59,520 nt of DNA from Actinoallomurus sp. (GCA_025964685.1 JAOPYG010000462.1:1-59520), one strand, 5' to 3'. Shown: positions 7,867-17,653, numbered from the stretch's first letter. The notes: generated by a model from the letters alone, not told the origin. Program-made: numbers and translations.

Positions 7867-8787
7867 TCAGGCCGTGTCGTTCTCGGTGTCGCGCTTGGCG
7901 ACGAAGTCGCGCAACCAGGGGAGGAACTCGGCCGCCAGATCCGGCCGGTCGGCGGCGAACTGGACGACCGTGCGCAGGTAGTCCAGCTTGTTGCCGGTGT
8001 CGTAGCGCCGCCCGCGGAACAGCACCCCGTGCACCGGGCCGCCCTGGGAACTGTCTCGCTGGGCGAGGGTCATCAGTGCGTCGGTGAGCTGGATCTCGCC
8101 GCCCCGGCCCGGCGGGGTCTTCTCCAGGACGTCGAAGACGGCGGGGTCGCAGACGTAGCGGCCGATGATGATCCACCGGCTGGGGGCCTCGCCCGGCACC
8201 GGTTTCTCGACCAGGTTGGTGACCTTGACGACGTCATCCTCGCTGGTCGGCTCGATGGCGGCGCAGCCGTACAGCGACACCTGCTCCGGCTCGACCTCCA
8301 TCAGGGCGACGACGCTGCCGCCGAACTGCTCGCGGACCTCCAGCATGCGCTGGAGCAGCGGGTCGCGGGCGTCGATGAGATCGTCGCCGAGGAGGACGGC
8401 GAACGGCTCATTGCCGACGTGCTGGTGGGCGCAGTAGACGGCGTGCCCGAGGCCCTTCGGCTCGCCCTGCCGCACGTAGTGCACGATGCCGAGCTCGGCG
8501 GACTCGCGTACGGCCGCGAGCCGGTCGGGATCGTCCTTGGCGCGGAGCGCCTCCTCGAGCTCATAGGCGCGGTCGAAGTGGTCCTCGATCGGGCGCTTGC
8601 CGCGCCCGGTGACGAGGAGGAGGTCGTCGAGGCCCGCGTTGACGGCCTCCTCGACGACGTATTGGATCGCCGGCTTGTCGACGATCGGCAGCATCTCCTT
8701 GGGCGTCGCCTTCGTGGCGGGCAGGAAGCGCGTTCCAAGGCCGGCCGCGGGAACGACCGCCTTGGTTACGGGTGCGTGGTCGACCAT
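7867..8787 (-). CDS. galU: UTP-glucose-1-phosphate uridylyltransferase
   Basis: 306 residues. The nucleotidyltransferase signature AAGLGTRFLPATKATPKEML is at about residues 14-33, followed by DKPAIQYVVEEA and LGDDLID, with the sugar-binding region NLVEKP. The enzyme makes UDP-glucose for wall and capsule glycans and trehalose metabolism. It is the first gene of the leftward operon and starts from an intergenic region shared with the divergent 5-formyltetrahydrofolate cyclo-ligase. glp follows 2 bp after its stop. Confidence 0.95.
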   Translation of the reverse strand: MVDHAPVTKAVVPAAGLGTRFLPATKATPKEMLPIVDKPAIQYVVEEAVNAGLDDLLLVTGRGKRPIEDHFDRAYELEEALRAKDDPDRLAAVRESAELGIVHYVRQGEPKGLGHAVYCAHQHVGNEPFAVLLGDDLIDARDPLLQRMLEVREQFGGSVVALMEVEPEQVSLYGCAAIEPTSEDDVVKVTNLVEKPVPGEAPSRWIIIGRYVCDPAVFDVLEKTPPGRGGEIQLTDALMTLAQRDSSQGGPVHGVLFRGRRYDTGNKLDYLRTVVQFAADRPDLAAEFLPWLRDFVAKRDTENDTA

Positions 8788-8899
8788 GAGAAGACCCTAG
8801 CCTCCGGCGGGTCGTGATCCGCGGACGGAGTCCACGCGAACCGATCGCGGCCTGGGCGCACCGGCGCTTTCCGGTCGCGCGGGGCGGGAGAATGGAGCC

Positions 8900-9487
8900 G
8901 TGCGCGACATCGCCGAGGACAAGACCGCCCTGCGGGCCGGGCTGGCCGCCGCGCGCGCCCGGCTAGGCGGGGAGTCGCGAGCCGCGGCCGCCCGCGCGCT
9001 GCGCGACACCCTTCTCACCCTGCCCGAGGCCGAGATGGCCGGCACCGTCGCGGTGTACGTCTCGATCGGCGACGAGCCGGGGACGCACGGTCTGCTGTTC
9101 GCGCTGTGGAAGCGCGGCACGTACGTCCTGGTGCCGAAGCTGCTGCCCGGCGGCGACCTGGACTGGGCCTCGTACGAGGGTCCGGATTCGCTCCGGCTCG
9201 GACGGTACGGGCTGCTCGAGCCGATGGAGCCGCCGCGAGGAACGACGGCGGTCCGCGGAGCCGACCTGATCATCGTGCCGGCGCTGGCGGTGGCGTCGGC
9301 GACGGGCGTCCGGCTGGGGCGCGGCGGCGGCTCCTACGACCGCGTCCTCGCCCGTGTCGACCCGGGGATCCTGACGGTCGCGGCGGTGTACGACTCCGAG
9401 CTGGTCGATTCGCTGCCCGCCGAGCCGCACGACCGGCCGGTACGAGCGGTCGTCACGCCCTCACAGGGCGTCACGCGCTTCGGCTGA
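8900..9487 (+). CDS. 5-formyltetrahydrofolate cyclo-ligase
   Basis: 195 residues from a GTG. It converts 5-formyl-THF to 5,10-methenyl-THF using ATP. The C-terminal family signature is clear (GVRLGRGGGSYDRVLARV, about 135-152), and an N-terminal basic motif (ARARLGGESR) contributes to phosphate binding. The gene is divergent from galU, an arrangement commonly seen next to the galU-glp-sepX cluster in actinomycetes. Confidence 0.92.
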   Translation: MRDIAEDKTALRAGLAAARARLGGESRAAAARALRDTLLTLPEAEMAGTVAVYVSIGDEPGTHGLLFALWKRGTYVLVPKLLPGGDLDWASYEGPDSLRLGRYGLLEPMEPPRGTTAVRGADLIIVPALAVASATGVRLGRGGGSYDRVLARVDPGILTVAAVYDSELVDSLPAEPHDRPVRAVVTPSQGVTRFG

Positions 9488-9605
9488 CCAGGACCCGCCG
9501 GGTGCAGAAGAGGCACTGATCACATCGGCGTGCCATGTCGCAAACCCCTCTGGCACAGAAGAATCGGACCGACCCCCCATCGCGACACGCCGAGGAGTAC
9601 GCCGA

Positions 9606-10589
9606 ATGACCGGAGCCCTCCCATGGCGGATGCTCGCTCTGCCTCCCCTCGGCGAGGACCTGATCCGTCAGGTCTTCGGTCCGACGGGCGCAGAGATCGC
9701 CGTGCCCGCCGCACGTGACCGGGACGGGCTGCACGCGGCGCTCGCCGACGCGGACCTGGTGCTCGGCGACTTCACCGGCGTCCTCGCGATGGACGCGGCG
9801 GCCGTGGCGGCGGCGCCGCGACTGGCGTTCGTGCAGATGCCGTCGGTGGGAGTGGACTCCTGCGACCTCGACGCGCTGACCGCCGCGGGCGTACCGGTGG
9901 CCAACACCGCCGGGGCGAACGCGCGGGCGGTGGCCGAATGGGCGCTGGCCGCGGCCTTGGACGTGTCCCGCGGGCTCACGTGGGCGGACCGGCGGATGCG
10001 AGCCGGCGACTGGCCGCAGTTGGAGACCTCGCCCCGTGCCGCGGGTGAGCTGGCCGACCGCCGCGTGGGCGTTCTGGGGATGGGCGCGATCGGGACGGAG
10101 GTCGCGCGGCTGTTCGAGGCGATCGGCTGCACGGTGGCGTACTGGTCGCGCCGGCGTCGCCCCACCGGGGTGTACAGGGAGCTCGACGAACTGCTCGCCA
10201 CGTCCGACGTGGTGGTCATCTGCCTGCCGCTCACCGCGGACACGCGCGGGCTGCTGGACGCCCGGAGGCTCGCGCTCATGCCGGACGGGGCGCTGCTCGT
10301 GAACTCCGCGCGGGGCGGGATCGCACCGGACGACGCCGTGCTCGCGGCGCTCGACAGCGGCAAGCTGGCGGCCGCGGCGCTCGACGTGTACGACGAGGAG
10401 CCGCTGCCCGAGGACCATCCCTTTCGGCGCCACGACAACGTCCTGCTGTCACCCCACGCCGCGGGCGCCACCCGGCAGGCACAGCTCAACATCATCACAA
10501 TGGTCCTGCGGAACGTCACGGCCGTGGTCGGCGGCCGGCCGGTGGTCAACGTCGTCAACGGCCTCGATACGGTGATCCGCCGCCGCTAG
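9606..10589 (+). CDS. D-isomer-specific 2-hydroxyacid dehydrogenase
   Basis: 327 residues. The Rossmann fingerprint VGVLGMGAIGTEVARLF is at about 154-170. The catalytic triad of the family is visible: Arg in NSARGG, Glu in YDEEPLPEDHP, and His in LSPHAAG. Such enzymes reduce 2-keto acids with NAD(P)H; the substrate (phosphoglycerate, glyoxylate or another) cannot be told from the motifs. At about 330 residues it lacks the C-terminal ACT domain of a long SerA. It stands alone between the cyclo-ligase and the antiporter. Confidence 0.9.
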   Translation: MTGALPWRMLALPPLGEDLIRQVFGPTGAEIAVPAARDRDGLHAALADADLVLGDFTGVLAMDAAAVAAAPRLAFVQMPSVGVDSCDLDALTAAGVPVANTAGANARAVAEWALAAALDVSRGLTWADRRMRAGDWPQLETSPRAAGELADRRVGVLGMGAIGTEVARLFEAIGCTVAYWSRRRRPTGVYRELDELLATSDVVVICLPLTADTRGLLDARRLALMPDGALLVNSARGGIAPDDAVLAALDSGKLAAAALDVYDEEPLPEDHPFRRHDNVLLSPHAAGATRQAQLNIITMVLRNVTAVVGGRPVVNVVNGLDTVIRRR

Positions 10590-10701
10590 CCAAACCGTTT
10601 CGGAGCGGCGCGGTCGAGGCAGTGCACTTTACGTACGGGTGAGGGAAAAGGCCTGATACTCGAGGCCTTGTGCGTGCAGCCACAGATGGGGGGGACGGCA
10701 C

Positions 10702-12180
10702 GTGGAACTCGATCTGTGGCTGCTGTTCGGCTCCATTGTCATCATCGCGGCGATCGTCGCGGTGCGCGTGGCGCACCGCAGTGGGCTGCCGAGCCTGCTG
10801 CTCTACCTGGCGCTGGGGCTGCTGCTCGGCGAGTCGGGTTTCGGCATCCAGTTCGACGACCCGCTGGTCGCCGAGACGCTGGGCCTGGCCGCCCTGGTGC
10901 TGATCCTGGCCGAGGGTGGCCTGACGACACGCTGGGCGAACGTACGGGAGGGCGTGCCGGCCGCGATCTCACTGGCGACCATCGGCAGCGCGGTCAGCAT
11001 CGCGGTCGTCGCCGCCGCGGCGCACTGGCTCATCGGTGCCGACTGGCGCACCGCCACCCTGCTCGGCGCCGTACTGGCACCGACGGACGCCGCCGCCGTC
11101 TTCTCGGTGCTGCGGCGCCTGCCGCTGCCATCGCGCCTGTCGGGCATCCTCGAGGCCGAGTCGGGCTTCAACGACGCCCCCGTGATCATCTTGGTCGTCG
11201 CGCTGACGGCCAAGCACATCCCGAGCTCACTCGTCATGGCCGGGCAGGTCGTGGCCGAGCTGGCCATCGGCGCCGTCGTCGGGCTGCTCGTGGGCTGGCT
11301 CGGGGCGTGGGCGCTGCGACGGCTGGCGCTGCCGGCGTCGGGTCTGTACCCCATCGCGGTGCTGGCGCTGGTCATCGGCTCGTACGGCGCGGCAGCGGTG
11401 GCGCATGGCAGCGGGTTCCTCGCGACGTACATCTCGGCGCTGCTGCTCGGGAACAAGCCGTTGCCGCACCGCCCGGCCACCCGCGGCTTCGCCGAGGGAC
11501 TGGCCTGGCTCGCCCAGATCGGCCTGTTCATCATGCTCGGGCTGCTGGCGTCGCCCTCCGAACTACCCGCGCAGATCGGGCCGGCGCTCGTGTGCGGTTT
11601 CGTGCTCGTCCTGGTGGCGCGGCCCTTGTCCGTGGTGCTGTCCACGCCGTTCCTCGGCCTCTCCTGGCGGGAGAAGGCGTTCTTGTCGTGGGCGGGACTT
11701 CGCGGGGCGGTGCCGATCGTGCTCGCCACGGTGGCGATGACGGCCAAGCTGCGCAATGCGGACGCGCTGTTCGCGCAGGTGTTCATCATCGTGGTGGTCT
11801 TCACGCTGCTGCAGGGGCCGACGCTTCCCTGGGTCGCGCGCGCCCTCAAGCTGACCATCGCCGGGGCCAGCCGCGAGATCGACGTCGAGGCCGCGCCGCT
11901 CGAGGAGTTGCACGCGGAGCTGCTGGACATCCGCATTCCCCCGGACTCCCGGCTGGACGGCGTGGAGATCTTTGAGCTGCGGCTGCCGCCCGGGGCGGCG
12001 ATCACTCTGGTCGTACGGGACGGGAAGAGCTTCGTGCCGGAGCAGAGCACTCGGCTGCAGGCCGGGGACGAACTTCTGGTCGTCACTACGAGCGACGCGC
12101 GTTCTGAGGCGGAACGCCGCTTGCGCGCGGTGAGCCGGCGCGGCAAGCTGGCCGGTTGGTACGGCGAGCGGGGGGACTGA
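10702..12180 (+). CDS. Potassium/proton antiporter (CPA1, NhaP2/CvrA type)
   Basis: 492 residues from a GTG. About twelve transmembrane helices (roughly 5-395) carry the CPA core: LLGAVLAPTDAAAVFSVLR and LEAESGFNDAPVIILV, the conserved TD and ND sites for ion exchange. A cytosolic C-terminal TrkA-C/RCK-type domain follows at about 405-475 (AAITLVVRDGKSFVPEQ, LQAGDELLVV), which distinguishes NhaP2/CvrA from plain NhaP. It probably exports K+ (or Na+) in exchange for protons across the cell membrane. It is followed by its own terminator hairpin. Confidence 0.9.
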   Translation: MELDLWLLFGSIVIIAAIVAVRVAHRSGLPSLLLYLALGLLLGESGFGIQFDDPLVAETLGLAALVLILAEGGLTTRWANVREGVPAAISLATIGSAVSIAVVAAAAHWLIGADWRTATLLGAVLAPTDAAAVFSVLRRLPLPSRLSGILEAESGFNDAPVIILVVALTAKHIPSSLVMAGQVVAELAIGAVVGLLVGWLGAWALRRLALPASGLYPIAVLALVIGSYGAAAVAHGSGFLATYISALLLGNKPLPHRPATRGFAEGLAWLAQIGLFIMLGLLASPSELPAQIGPALVCGFVLVLVARPLSVVLSTPFLGLSWREKAFLSWAGLRGAVPIVLATVAMTAKLRNADALFAQVFIIVVVFTLLQGPTLPWVARALKLTIAGASREIDVEAAPLEELHAELLDIRIPPDSRLDGVEIFELRLPPGAAITLVVRDGKSFVPEQSTRLQAGDELLVVTTSDARSEAERRLRAVSRRGKLAGWYGERGD

Positions 12181-12190
12181 CGCTCCGCGA

Positions 12191-12215
12191 TGACCCCCGA
12201 GTGGTCGGGGGGTCA
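12191..12215 (+). terminator. Terminator of the antiporter gene
   Basis: Hairpin tgacccccga / tcggggggtca with one bulged G and a 4-nt loop, starting 10 bp after the antiporter stop codon. Confidence 0.6.
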
Positions 12216-12320
12216 ACAGGTGCGGGGCTGCTCGGGAATGATCCGGCACGCCGTACACTTGGCAGTCATTAGGTGAGAGTGCCAGTAGCCCACGTGGCAT
12301 GCAGCAGCAAGGAGGACCTC

Positions 12321-12650
12321 GTGCCGACGTATCAGTACGCTTGCACGGAATGTGGCGAGCCTCTGGAGGTCGTGCAGAAGTTCAGCGATGACGCGCTGAC
12401 CGAGTGCCCCGCGTGCGGTGGGCGTCTGCGCAAGATCTTCTCCCCCGCCGCCATCGTGTTCCGTGGATCTGGCTTCTACCGCACCGACAGCCGCTCCGGC
12501 TCCGGCGCGGCGAGCACCACCAAGGACACCAAGAAGGACGGCGCGAAGACGGAGACCAAGAGCGAGACGAAGAAGGAGTCCGCGTCGGATTCCTCCTCGG
12601 CCGCCAAGCCTTCCTCGTCCTCGAGCGGGTCGTCCGAAAAGGTCGCCTGA
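12321..12650 (+). CDS. FmdB-family zinc-ribbon protein
   Basis: 109 residues from the GTG at 12321, chosen over an upstream ATG because a strong ribosome site (aaggagg) ends 5 bp before it and MPTYQYACTECGE is the standard start of the family. Two CxxC pairs (CTEC and CPAC) form the zinc ribbon, followed by the conserved FRGSGFYRTD. The C-terminal half is a low-complexity Lys/Glu/Ser tail. Members are small regulators or chaperone-like proteins of poorly defined role. Confidence 0.92.
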   Translation: MPTYQYACTECGEPLEVVQKFSDDALTECPACGGRLRKIFSPAAIVFRGSGFYRTDSRSGSGAASTTKDTKKDGAKTETKSETKKESASDSSSAAKPSSSSSGSSEKVA

Positions 12651-12680
12651 CCAAGCCTTCCGCCTGCCGCATCGAAAACA

Positions 12681-12714
12681 ACGGGCCCGGCCGGGCGACC
12701 GCCCGCCGGACCCG
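12681..12714. terminator. Two-way terminator between convergent genes
   Basis: Long imperfect GC hairpin (acgggcccggccgggcg against cgcccgccggacccgt), preceded by an A-rich and followed by a T-rich tract. It suits both the FmdB gene and the convergent MMPL gene. Confidence 0.65.
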
Positions 12715-12731
12715 TTTCACGCGTGCCTGCC

Positions 12732-14822
12732 TCAGCCGATCGACTCGGGGATCCGCGGCTCGTCCTCCTGCCTGCGGACGTCCCTGAGACCGCCAGGCCA
12801 CCAGATGCGCCCGCCGAGGTCGTACGCGAGCGCCGGCACCAGCAGCGACCGCACGAGCAGTGTGTCGAGCAGCACGCCGAAGGCGACCGCGAACGCCATC
12901 TCGACAAGCTGGGTCAGAGGCAGGGTCGCGAGCGCGGCGAAGGTGGCCGCGAGCACCACCCCGGCCGAGGTGATCACGCCGCCGGTGACGGTCAGCCCGC
13001 GCAGTATCCCCCGGCGCGTGCCCAGCCGTTGCGACTCCTCGCGTACCCGCGTCATCAAGAAGATGTTGTAGTCGACCCCCAGCGCGACCAGGAAGATGAA
13101 GATCGTCAGCGGGAACCCCGAGTCGACGCCCTCGAACCCGAACACGTGGGTGAACACCAGCCCGCAGACGCCCAGTGACGCGGCGAACGACAGCACCACC
13201 GTCATCATCAGCAGCAACGGCGCGACCAGCGCCCGCAGCAGCAGGACCAGGATGACCAGCACCACGCCGAGCACGACCGGGATGATCAGCTTGTTGTCGT
13301 GGACGGCGGCGCGCTGGGTGTCCAGGTTGATCGCCGTGGTGCCGCCGACCTTGGCATCGAGCGGATGGACCGAGGCGCGCAGGCGGTCGACGGTGTCGCG
13401 GGCGGCCTGACTGTCGGGCGCGTCCGACAGCGTGGCCTCGTACTGCGCGTAGCCGTTTCCGGTGATGGGCCTGCCGACGTCGGCCACGCCGCGGGTGCCC
13501 GCGATCGCGTCACGTAGGCCGGGAGCGTTCGGACCGATCACCAGGGCCGGGCTTCCGGTGCCGGCCGCGAAGTGCCGGGCGATCACCCGCTCCCCGACGA
13601 CCGAGTCGGGCGTGCCCACGAACTGGCCGGCGTTGGACATCGGCCCGACCGTGAGGGACATGAGGCCGAGCGCCAGGACGCCGAGCAGCACCGCCGTGCC
13701 GGCCCAGACGAACCGCGGCCGGGCGCTGACGAACCGCGCGACCTGCCCCCAGACGCCGTGCTCCTTCTCCAGCGCGTCGGGCTCGTCGGCGTACCGCGGG
13801 TCGTACCGCGGCACGACCGGCCAGAAGACGCCACGGGGCAGCGCCACCAGCAGGGCGGGCAGCAGGGTGGTCATGGCGGCCAGTGCGCAGAGGACGCCGG
13901 CGGCGCCGACCGGTCCCAGGCCGCTCGTGGAGTTGAGCTCGGCGATGAGGAGGCACAGGAGTCCGACCGTGACCGTCGCACCGCTCGCCAGCACGGCCGG
14001 CCCCGCGCGGCGCAGGGCGAGCGCCATGGCCTCGTGCTTGTCCTCGTGCCGGTGGAGCTCCTCCCGGTAGCGCGCGATGATCAGCAGTGCGTAGTCGGTG
14101 CCGGCGCCGAAGACGAGGACGGCCAGGATGCCGGCGCTCTGGCCGCTCACCGTCAGTCCCGCCTTGGCGAGCAGGTACACCACACCCTGGGAGAGCATGT
14201 ACGCCGAGCCGGCGGAGATCAGCGGGACGAACCAGAGGAAAGGACTGCGGTACGTCAGCAGCAACATCACGATCACGACGGCGAGCGTGACCAGCAGAAG
14301 CGTGCCGTCGATGCTGCTGAACACCTTGACCAGGTCGAACAGGCCACCGGCGGGCCCTGTCACCCGGATGTCCAGACCGGCCGGCGGGCCCCGCTCGACG
14401 GTCTTCCGCAGGCCGTCGATGGCCTCGATCACAACGTCTCCGTCGCCCATGATGGGCACGAAGACCTGCATCGCCTGGCCGTCCTTGGACACGAACGGGC
14501 CGACGACCTGGCCGGCGCGCGGCAGATCACCGATCCGCGCCGCCGCCGATCGGGCGTACGCCTGGTCGGTGGCCGTGATGCCGCTTCGCCGTTCGTACGA
14601 GACGACGGCCAGCACCGAGTCGTCCTTGTGCACTCTGTCCTGAAGCTTGATGACCTGGGTCGCCTCGGCGCTGCCCGGCAGGTAGGCGTCGGCGTTGTTC
14701 TGCGTGACGCTCTGCAGCTTGCCGCCGAGCGCACCGCCGGCGCCGAGCAGCACCAGCCACGCGATCAGGACGAGCCATTTCGTACGGCGGCCGGCGGGAA
14801 GCCGTGCCAGTCGGCTGCTCAT
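12732..14822 (-). CDS. MMPL/RND-family membrane transporter
   Basis: 696 residues from the ATG at 14822; the frame extends 28 codons further, but MSSRLARLPAGRRTKWLVL is the usual start. Two RND halves each have a large extracytoplasmic loop and about five to six helices, with the RND core motif FGAGTDYALLIIARYREEL in the first half and LVALGVDYNIFLMTRVREE in the second. MMPL proteins export lipids or drugs driven by the proton gradient. No neighbouring regulator or lipid-synthesis gene indicates the substrate. Confidence 0.92.
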   Translation of the reverse strand: MSSRLARLPAGRRTKWLVLIAWLVLLGAGGALGGKLQSVTQNNADAYLPGSAEATQVIKLQDRVHKDDSVLAVVSYERRSGITATDQAYARSAAARIGDLPRAGQVVGPFVSKDGQAMQVFVPIMGDGDVVIEAIDGLRKTVERGPPAGLDIRVTGPAGGLFDLVKVFSSIDGTLLLVTLAVVIVMLLLTYRSPFLWFVPLISAGSAYMLSQGVVYLLAKAGLTVSGQSAGILAVLVFGAGTDYALLIIARYREELHRHEDKHEAMALALRRAGPAVLASGATVTVGLLCLLIAELNSTSGLGPVGAAGVLCALAAMTTLLPALLVALPRGVFWPVVPRYDPRYADEPDALEKEHGVWGQVARFVSARPRFVWAGTAVLLGVLALGLMSLTVGPMSNAGQFVGTPDSVVGERVIARHFAAGTGSPALVIGPNAPGLRDAIAGTRGVADVGRPITGNGYAQYEATLSDAPDSQAARDTVDRLRASVHPLDAKVGGTTAINLDTQRAAVHDNKLIIPVVLGVVLVILVLLLRALVAPLLLMMTVVLSFAASLGVCGLVFTHVFGFEGVDSGFPLTIFIFLVALGVDYNIFLMTRVREESQRLGTRRGILRGLTVTGGVITSAGVVLAATFAALATLPLTQLVEMAFAVAFGVLLDTLLVRSLLVPALAYDLGGRIWWPGGLRDVRRQEDEPRIPESIG

Positions 14823-14959
14823 GTCCGCTCCTCTTCTCTGTTTCCGAGAAGATATTACGCGTTTTCGTCGCGGGTCAAGACATGTCGCGAGTTTGTCGTT
14901 GTCCACAGGGCGCGGACGGGTGTCGCGATGATCTCGGGCGGACGGCTAGGGTCCGGCTC

Positions 14960-15775
14960 ATGCATGCAGAGATCGGTGTGATCGGCGGTTCCGGCTTCTA
15001 CTCCTTCCTCGACGACGTCGAGGAAGTCGAGGTGTCCACCCCGTACGGGCCACCCAGCGACCCCATCGCGATCGGGACCCTTCCGCCCGGACACGCGGGC
15101 GCCGGGCGACGCGTCGCCTTCCTGCCCCGGCACGGTCACGACCACCGCTTTCCGCCCCACAAGATCCCCTACCGCGCCAACCTCTGGGCGCTCCGCTCCG
15201 TCGGCGTGCGCCAGGTCGTCGCCCCGAGCGCGGTCGGCTCCCTCACCAGCACGTACGGCCCTGGCACGCTGGCCATCCCCGACCAGCTCGTCGACCGCAC
15301 CAGCGGGCGAGCACAGACCTACTACGACGAGGGCGCCGTACACGCCTCGTTCTCCGACCCCTACTGCCCCGCCGGCCGGCGCACGGCCGTCTCGGCCGCC
15401 GATGAGGCCGGCTGGCAGCCCGTCGACGGCGGCACGCTGGTCGTCATCGAGGGGCCGCGGTTCTCCACCCGCGCCGAGTCCCAGTGGTTCGCCGCCCAGG
15501 GATGGACGCTCGTCGGCATGACCGGCCATCCCGAGGCAGTGCTCGCCCGGGAGCTCGCGCTCTGCTACATCCCGGCCTGCCTGGTCACCGACCTCGACGC
15601 CGGTGTCGAAGAGGGCGCGGGCGTGACGCACGAGGAGGTCCTGCGGGTGTTCGCCGAAAACGTCGAACGGCTGCGCGACCTGGTGGGCGACATCGTCGCG
15701 GCCCTCCCGACCGAGCGTGAGTGCCCGTGCCCGCGGACGCTCGACGGGCTGAAGACGCCCTTCGAACTGCCATGA
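14960..15775 (+). CDS. mtnP: S-methyl-5'-thioadenosine phosphorylase
   Basis: 271 residues from the ATG at 14960 (MHAEIGVIGGSGFYSF); the longer upstream frame has no family support. It splits methylthioadenosine with phosphate into adenine and methylthioribose-1-phosphate for methionine salvage. Landmarks are the phosphate-loop GGSGFY, RHGHDHRFPPHKIPYRANLW, the VAPSAVGSL segment and EGPRFSTRAES. A purine nucleoside phosphorylase of the same family with altered specificity is possible. The stop overlaps the next gene's start. Confidence 0.9.
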   Translation: MHAEIGVIGGSGFYSFLDDVEEVEVSTPYGPPSDPIAIGTLPPGHAGAGRRVAFLPRHGHDHRFPPHKIPYRANLWALRSVGVRQVVAPSAVGSLTSTYGPGTLAIPDQLVDRTSGRAQTYYDEGAVHASFSDPYCPAGRRTAVSAADEAGWQPVDGGTLVVIEGPRFSTRAESQWFAAQGWTLVGMTGHPEAVLARELALCYIPACLVTDLDAGVEEGAGVTHEEVLRVFAENVERLRDLVGDIVAALPTERECPCPRTLDGLKTPFELP

Positions 15776-16356
15776 GAGCGGCGCTGAGCCGCCATCGCCG
15801 GCTGCTGGCCGCGCTGTTCGCGGCGGCCGCTGCCGCGTGCGGCCTGGCCGCGGCGCGTCCCCACGCGCAGGGCGCCCGCGTGCTGGTGGCCGCCCGTGAC
15901 CTCGCGGGCGGCGCCGTGCTGGGCCCGTCGGACGTGACCGTCCAGGTGTTCCCCGTCCGGGCCGTGCCGACGGGCTCCGTACGCCGCGCCACGGGACGGG
16001 TGCTGTCCGGGCCGATGCGACGAGGGGAGCCGCTCACGGACGCGCGCTTGCGTTCTGGGGGGCTGCTCGCCGCTGGTGATCCGGCGGCCGTCGCGGTCCC
16101 GGTACGGCTGGCCGACGCGGCGGTCGTCCGTCTGCTGCACACGGGCGATCGCGTCGACGTCCTCGCGGCCCGCGCCGAAGGACCACTCCCGGCCCGCACG
16201 GTGGCGGCGGCGGTCCCGATCATCGCGGTCCCGAAACCGGGCCCGGACCTGGATGAGGGCGCGCTCGTCGTAGTAGAGACCGGCCGCGACCAGGCGGCGG
16301 CTCTGGCCCGAGCCTCGGTCGACTCACGGCTGTCGGTCACCATCCTCGGCGGCTGA
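15772..16356 (+). CDS. SAF-domain protein, CpaB/RcpC-like
   Basis: 194 residues from the ATG at 15772, overlapping the phosphorylase stop by 4 bp. An N-terminal membrane helix (LLAALFAAAAAACGLAAA) is followed by an SAF domain (VLVAARDLAGGAVLGPSDVT) and a second RcpC-like region (GDRVDVLAARAEG). Such proteins act at the outer face of the membrane in Flp/Tad pilus assembly. No other tad genes are present here, so in this position it is an orphan whose role is unknown. Confidence 0.8.
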   Translation: MRAALSRHRRLLAALFAAAAAACGLAAARPHAQGARVLVAARDLAGGAVLGPSDVTVQVFPVRAVPTGSVRRATGRVLSGPMRRGEPLTDARLRSGGLLAAGDPAAVAVPVRLADAAVVRLLHTGDRVDVLAARAEGPLPARTVAAAVPIIAVPKPGPDLDEGALVVVETGRDQAAALARASVDSRLSVTILGG

Positions 16357-16499
16357 GGCCTCGAGGCGGCGCGTCGCAAGGCGGAGGAGGGAGTCAGCCT
16401 GGTGTCGGCCGGCGACCGACGACATCGCGGCGAGGCGCCGTCCGGGCGCCGCGCAGCCGGACAAGGATTTGTCAGACACGCCCTAGGCCCTCGGCAGCG

Positions 16500-17558
16500 T
16501 CACTCGCCGGTGGTGGCGTTGTTCTCCTTGGTGTACTCCCAGTGCCATGGCTCGAACGGGCTGCTGTAGGCCCACGAGGGGTGGAACCACTCGTACCGCT
16601 TCGAGTTGGACTGCAGCCAGTTGAACTGCGCCGAGCCCTGACTCTGCACGCCACCGCACAGATCAACGGCGGTGCCGTAGCCGTGGTTGCTGTGCCCCGG
16701 GACGGCGGCCATCCCCGGGCGCTGGGAGTAGATCCGCTGCTGCTCGCCGAGCGACCGGTAGGAGTCGGTGAGGCACATCTCGGTGCCGAACGTTCGCTTG
16801 TAGGCGTTGTTCAGCCTGTAGAAGGCCAGCGCGGCGTCGGCCCGGAGCATCCGGCCCGGCTGTGGGAGCTGGCAGAGGTAACGGGAGGGGATCAGGCCGT
16901 TCGGGAAATCGCGCGCGTTGCTGACCAGGCTGCTCCGGCAGGTCAGCTGGAGCCGGGTGCTCGGGTCGAGCTTCTTGAGCGTGGCGGTCAGCTGGGCGGT
17001 GAGAGCGGCGGCCCGCGCCTTCAATCCGCCGACCTCCTGCTGCAGGCGGGCCTGCTCGATGGCGTTGCGCGACTGGAGGTCCTGCGCGGTGGCGGCGAGC
17101 TGCTCATGCTGCTTGCGCAGCTGACCGGCCTTGTCGATGAGCGCCTTCTGGTCGTTGGAGAGCAGCGTCAGGTCGGCCGCCGCGGCCAGCGCCTGGTCGG
17201 GGTTGTCGCCGCTGATGAGCGCCGGCACTCCGAGGATGTCCTGCTGCTTGTACGCGTTGGCGGCAAGGCGTGCCAGCGGTTCGCGGATCTGGTCGAGCTG
17301 GGCGTCGGCGGCCCCGAGGTCGGCGAGCGTCTTCTTCAGCTTGTCCTCAGAGACCTTCAACTGCTTGCTGCGCGCCTCCCATGCCTGGGTCGCCTTGGAC
17401 AGCTCACCCCTGGCCTTGTCGGCCTGCTTTTGGAGAGCTTGGACGCTGCTGGGCGACGGTGTCTGGGAAGCGGACGACCGGTCCGAAGCACCGGACATCG
17501 ACAACGACGTGAACACCGAGATCGCCGCGATCAGCGCCGCCGGCCGAGGGCTTCGCAC
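16500..17558 (-). CDS. Secreted M15-family D,D-carboxypeptidase with coiled-coil domain
   Basis: 352 residues. It has an N-terminal hydrophobic signal (about 5-25), a long coiled coil (about 40-190, rich in Gln/Lys/Leu), and a C-terminal VanY-type M15B peptidase domain. Zinc-site motifs are visible: GHSNHGYGTAVD (His and Asp ligands) and FEPWHWEY (catalytic Glu/His). This family trims D-Ala-D-Ala from peptidoglycan stems. The coiled coil resembles the regulatory coils of wall hydrolases and may control the activity. It stands alone, facing away from the SAF gene. Confidence 0.9.
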   Translation of the reverse strand: MRSPRPAALIAAISVFTSLSMSGASDRSSASQTPSPSSVQALQKQADKARGELSKATQAWEARSKQLKVSEDKLKKTLADLGAADAQLDQIREPLARLAANAYKQQDILGVPALISGDNPDQALAAAADLTLLSNDQKALIDKAGQLRKQHEQLAATAQDLQSRNAIEQARLQQEVGGLKARAAALTAQLTATLKKLDPSTRLQLTCRSSLVSNARDFPNGLIPSRYLCQLPQPGRMLRADAALAFYRLNNAYKRTFGTEMCLTDSYRSLGEQQRIYSQRPGMAAVPGHSNHGYGTAVDLCGGVQSQGSAQFNWLQSNSKRYEWFHPSWAYSSPFEPWHWEYTKENNATTGE

Positions 17559-17653
17559 GGGGATCCTTCCGGGGGCTGGCGACTACGACGCTGCCCGACC
17601 GTACTACAGGTGCCCCTGTGACCACGGCCCCACCTGTGACGGCGGGAACGGTT

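Noticed and set aside
12732-14981. Long rightward frames opposite the MMPL gene
   Set aside because: Low-complexity antisense translations; the MMPL gene on the other strand is complete.
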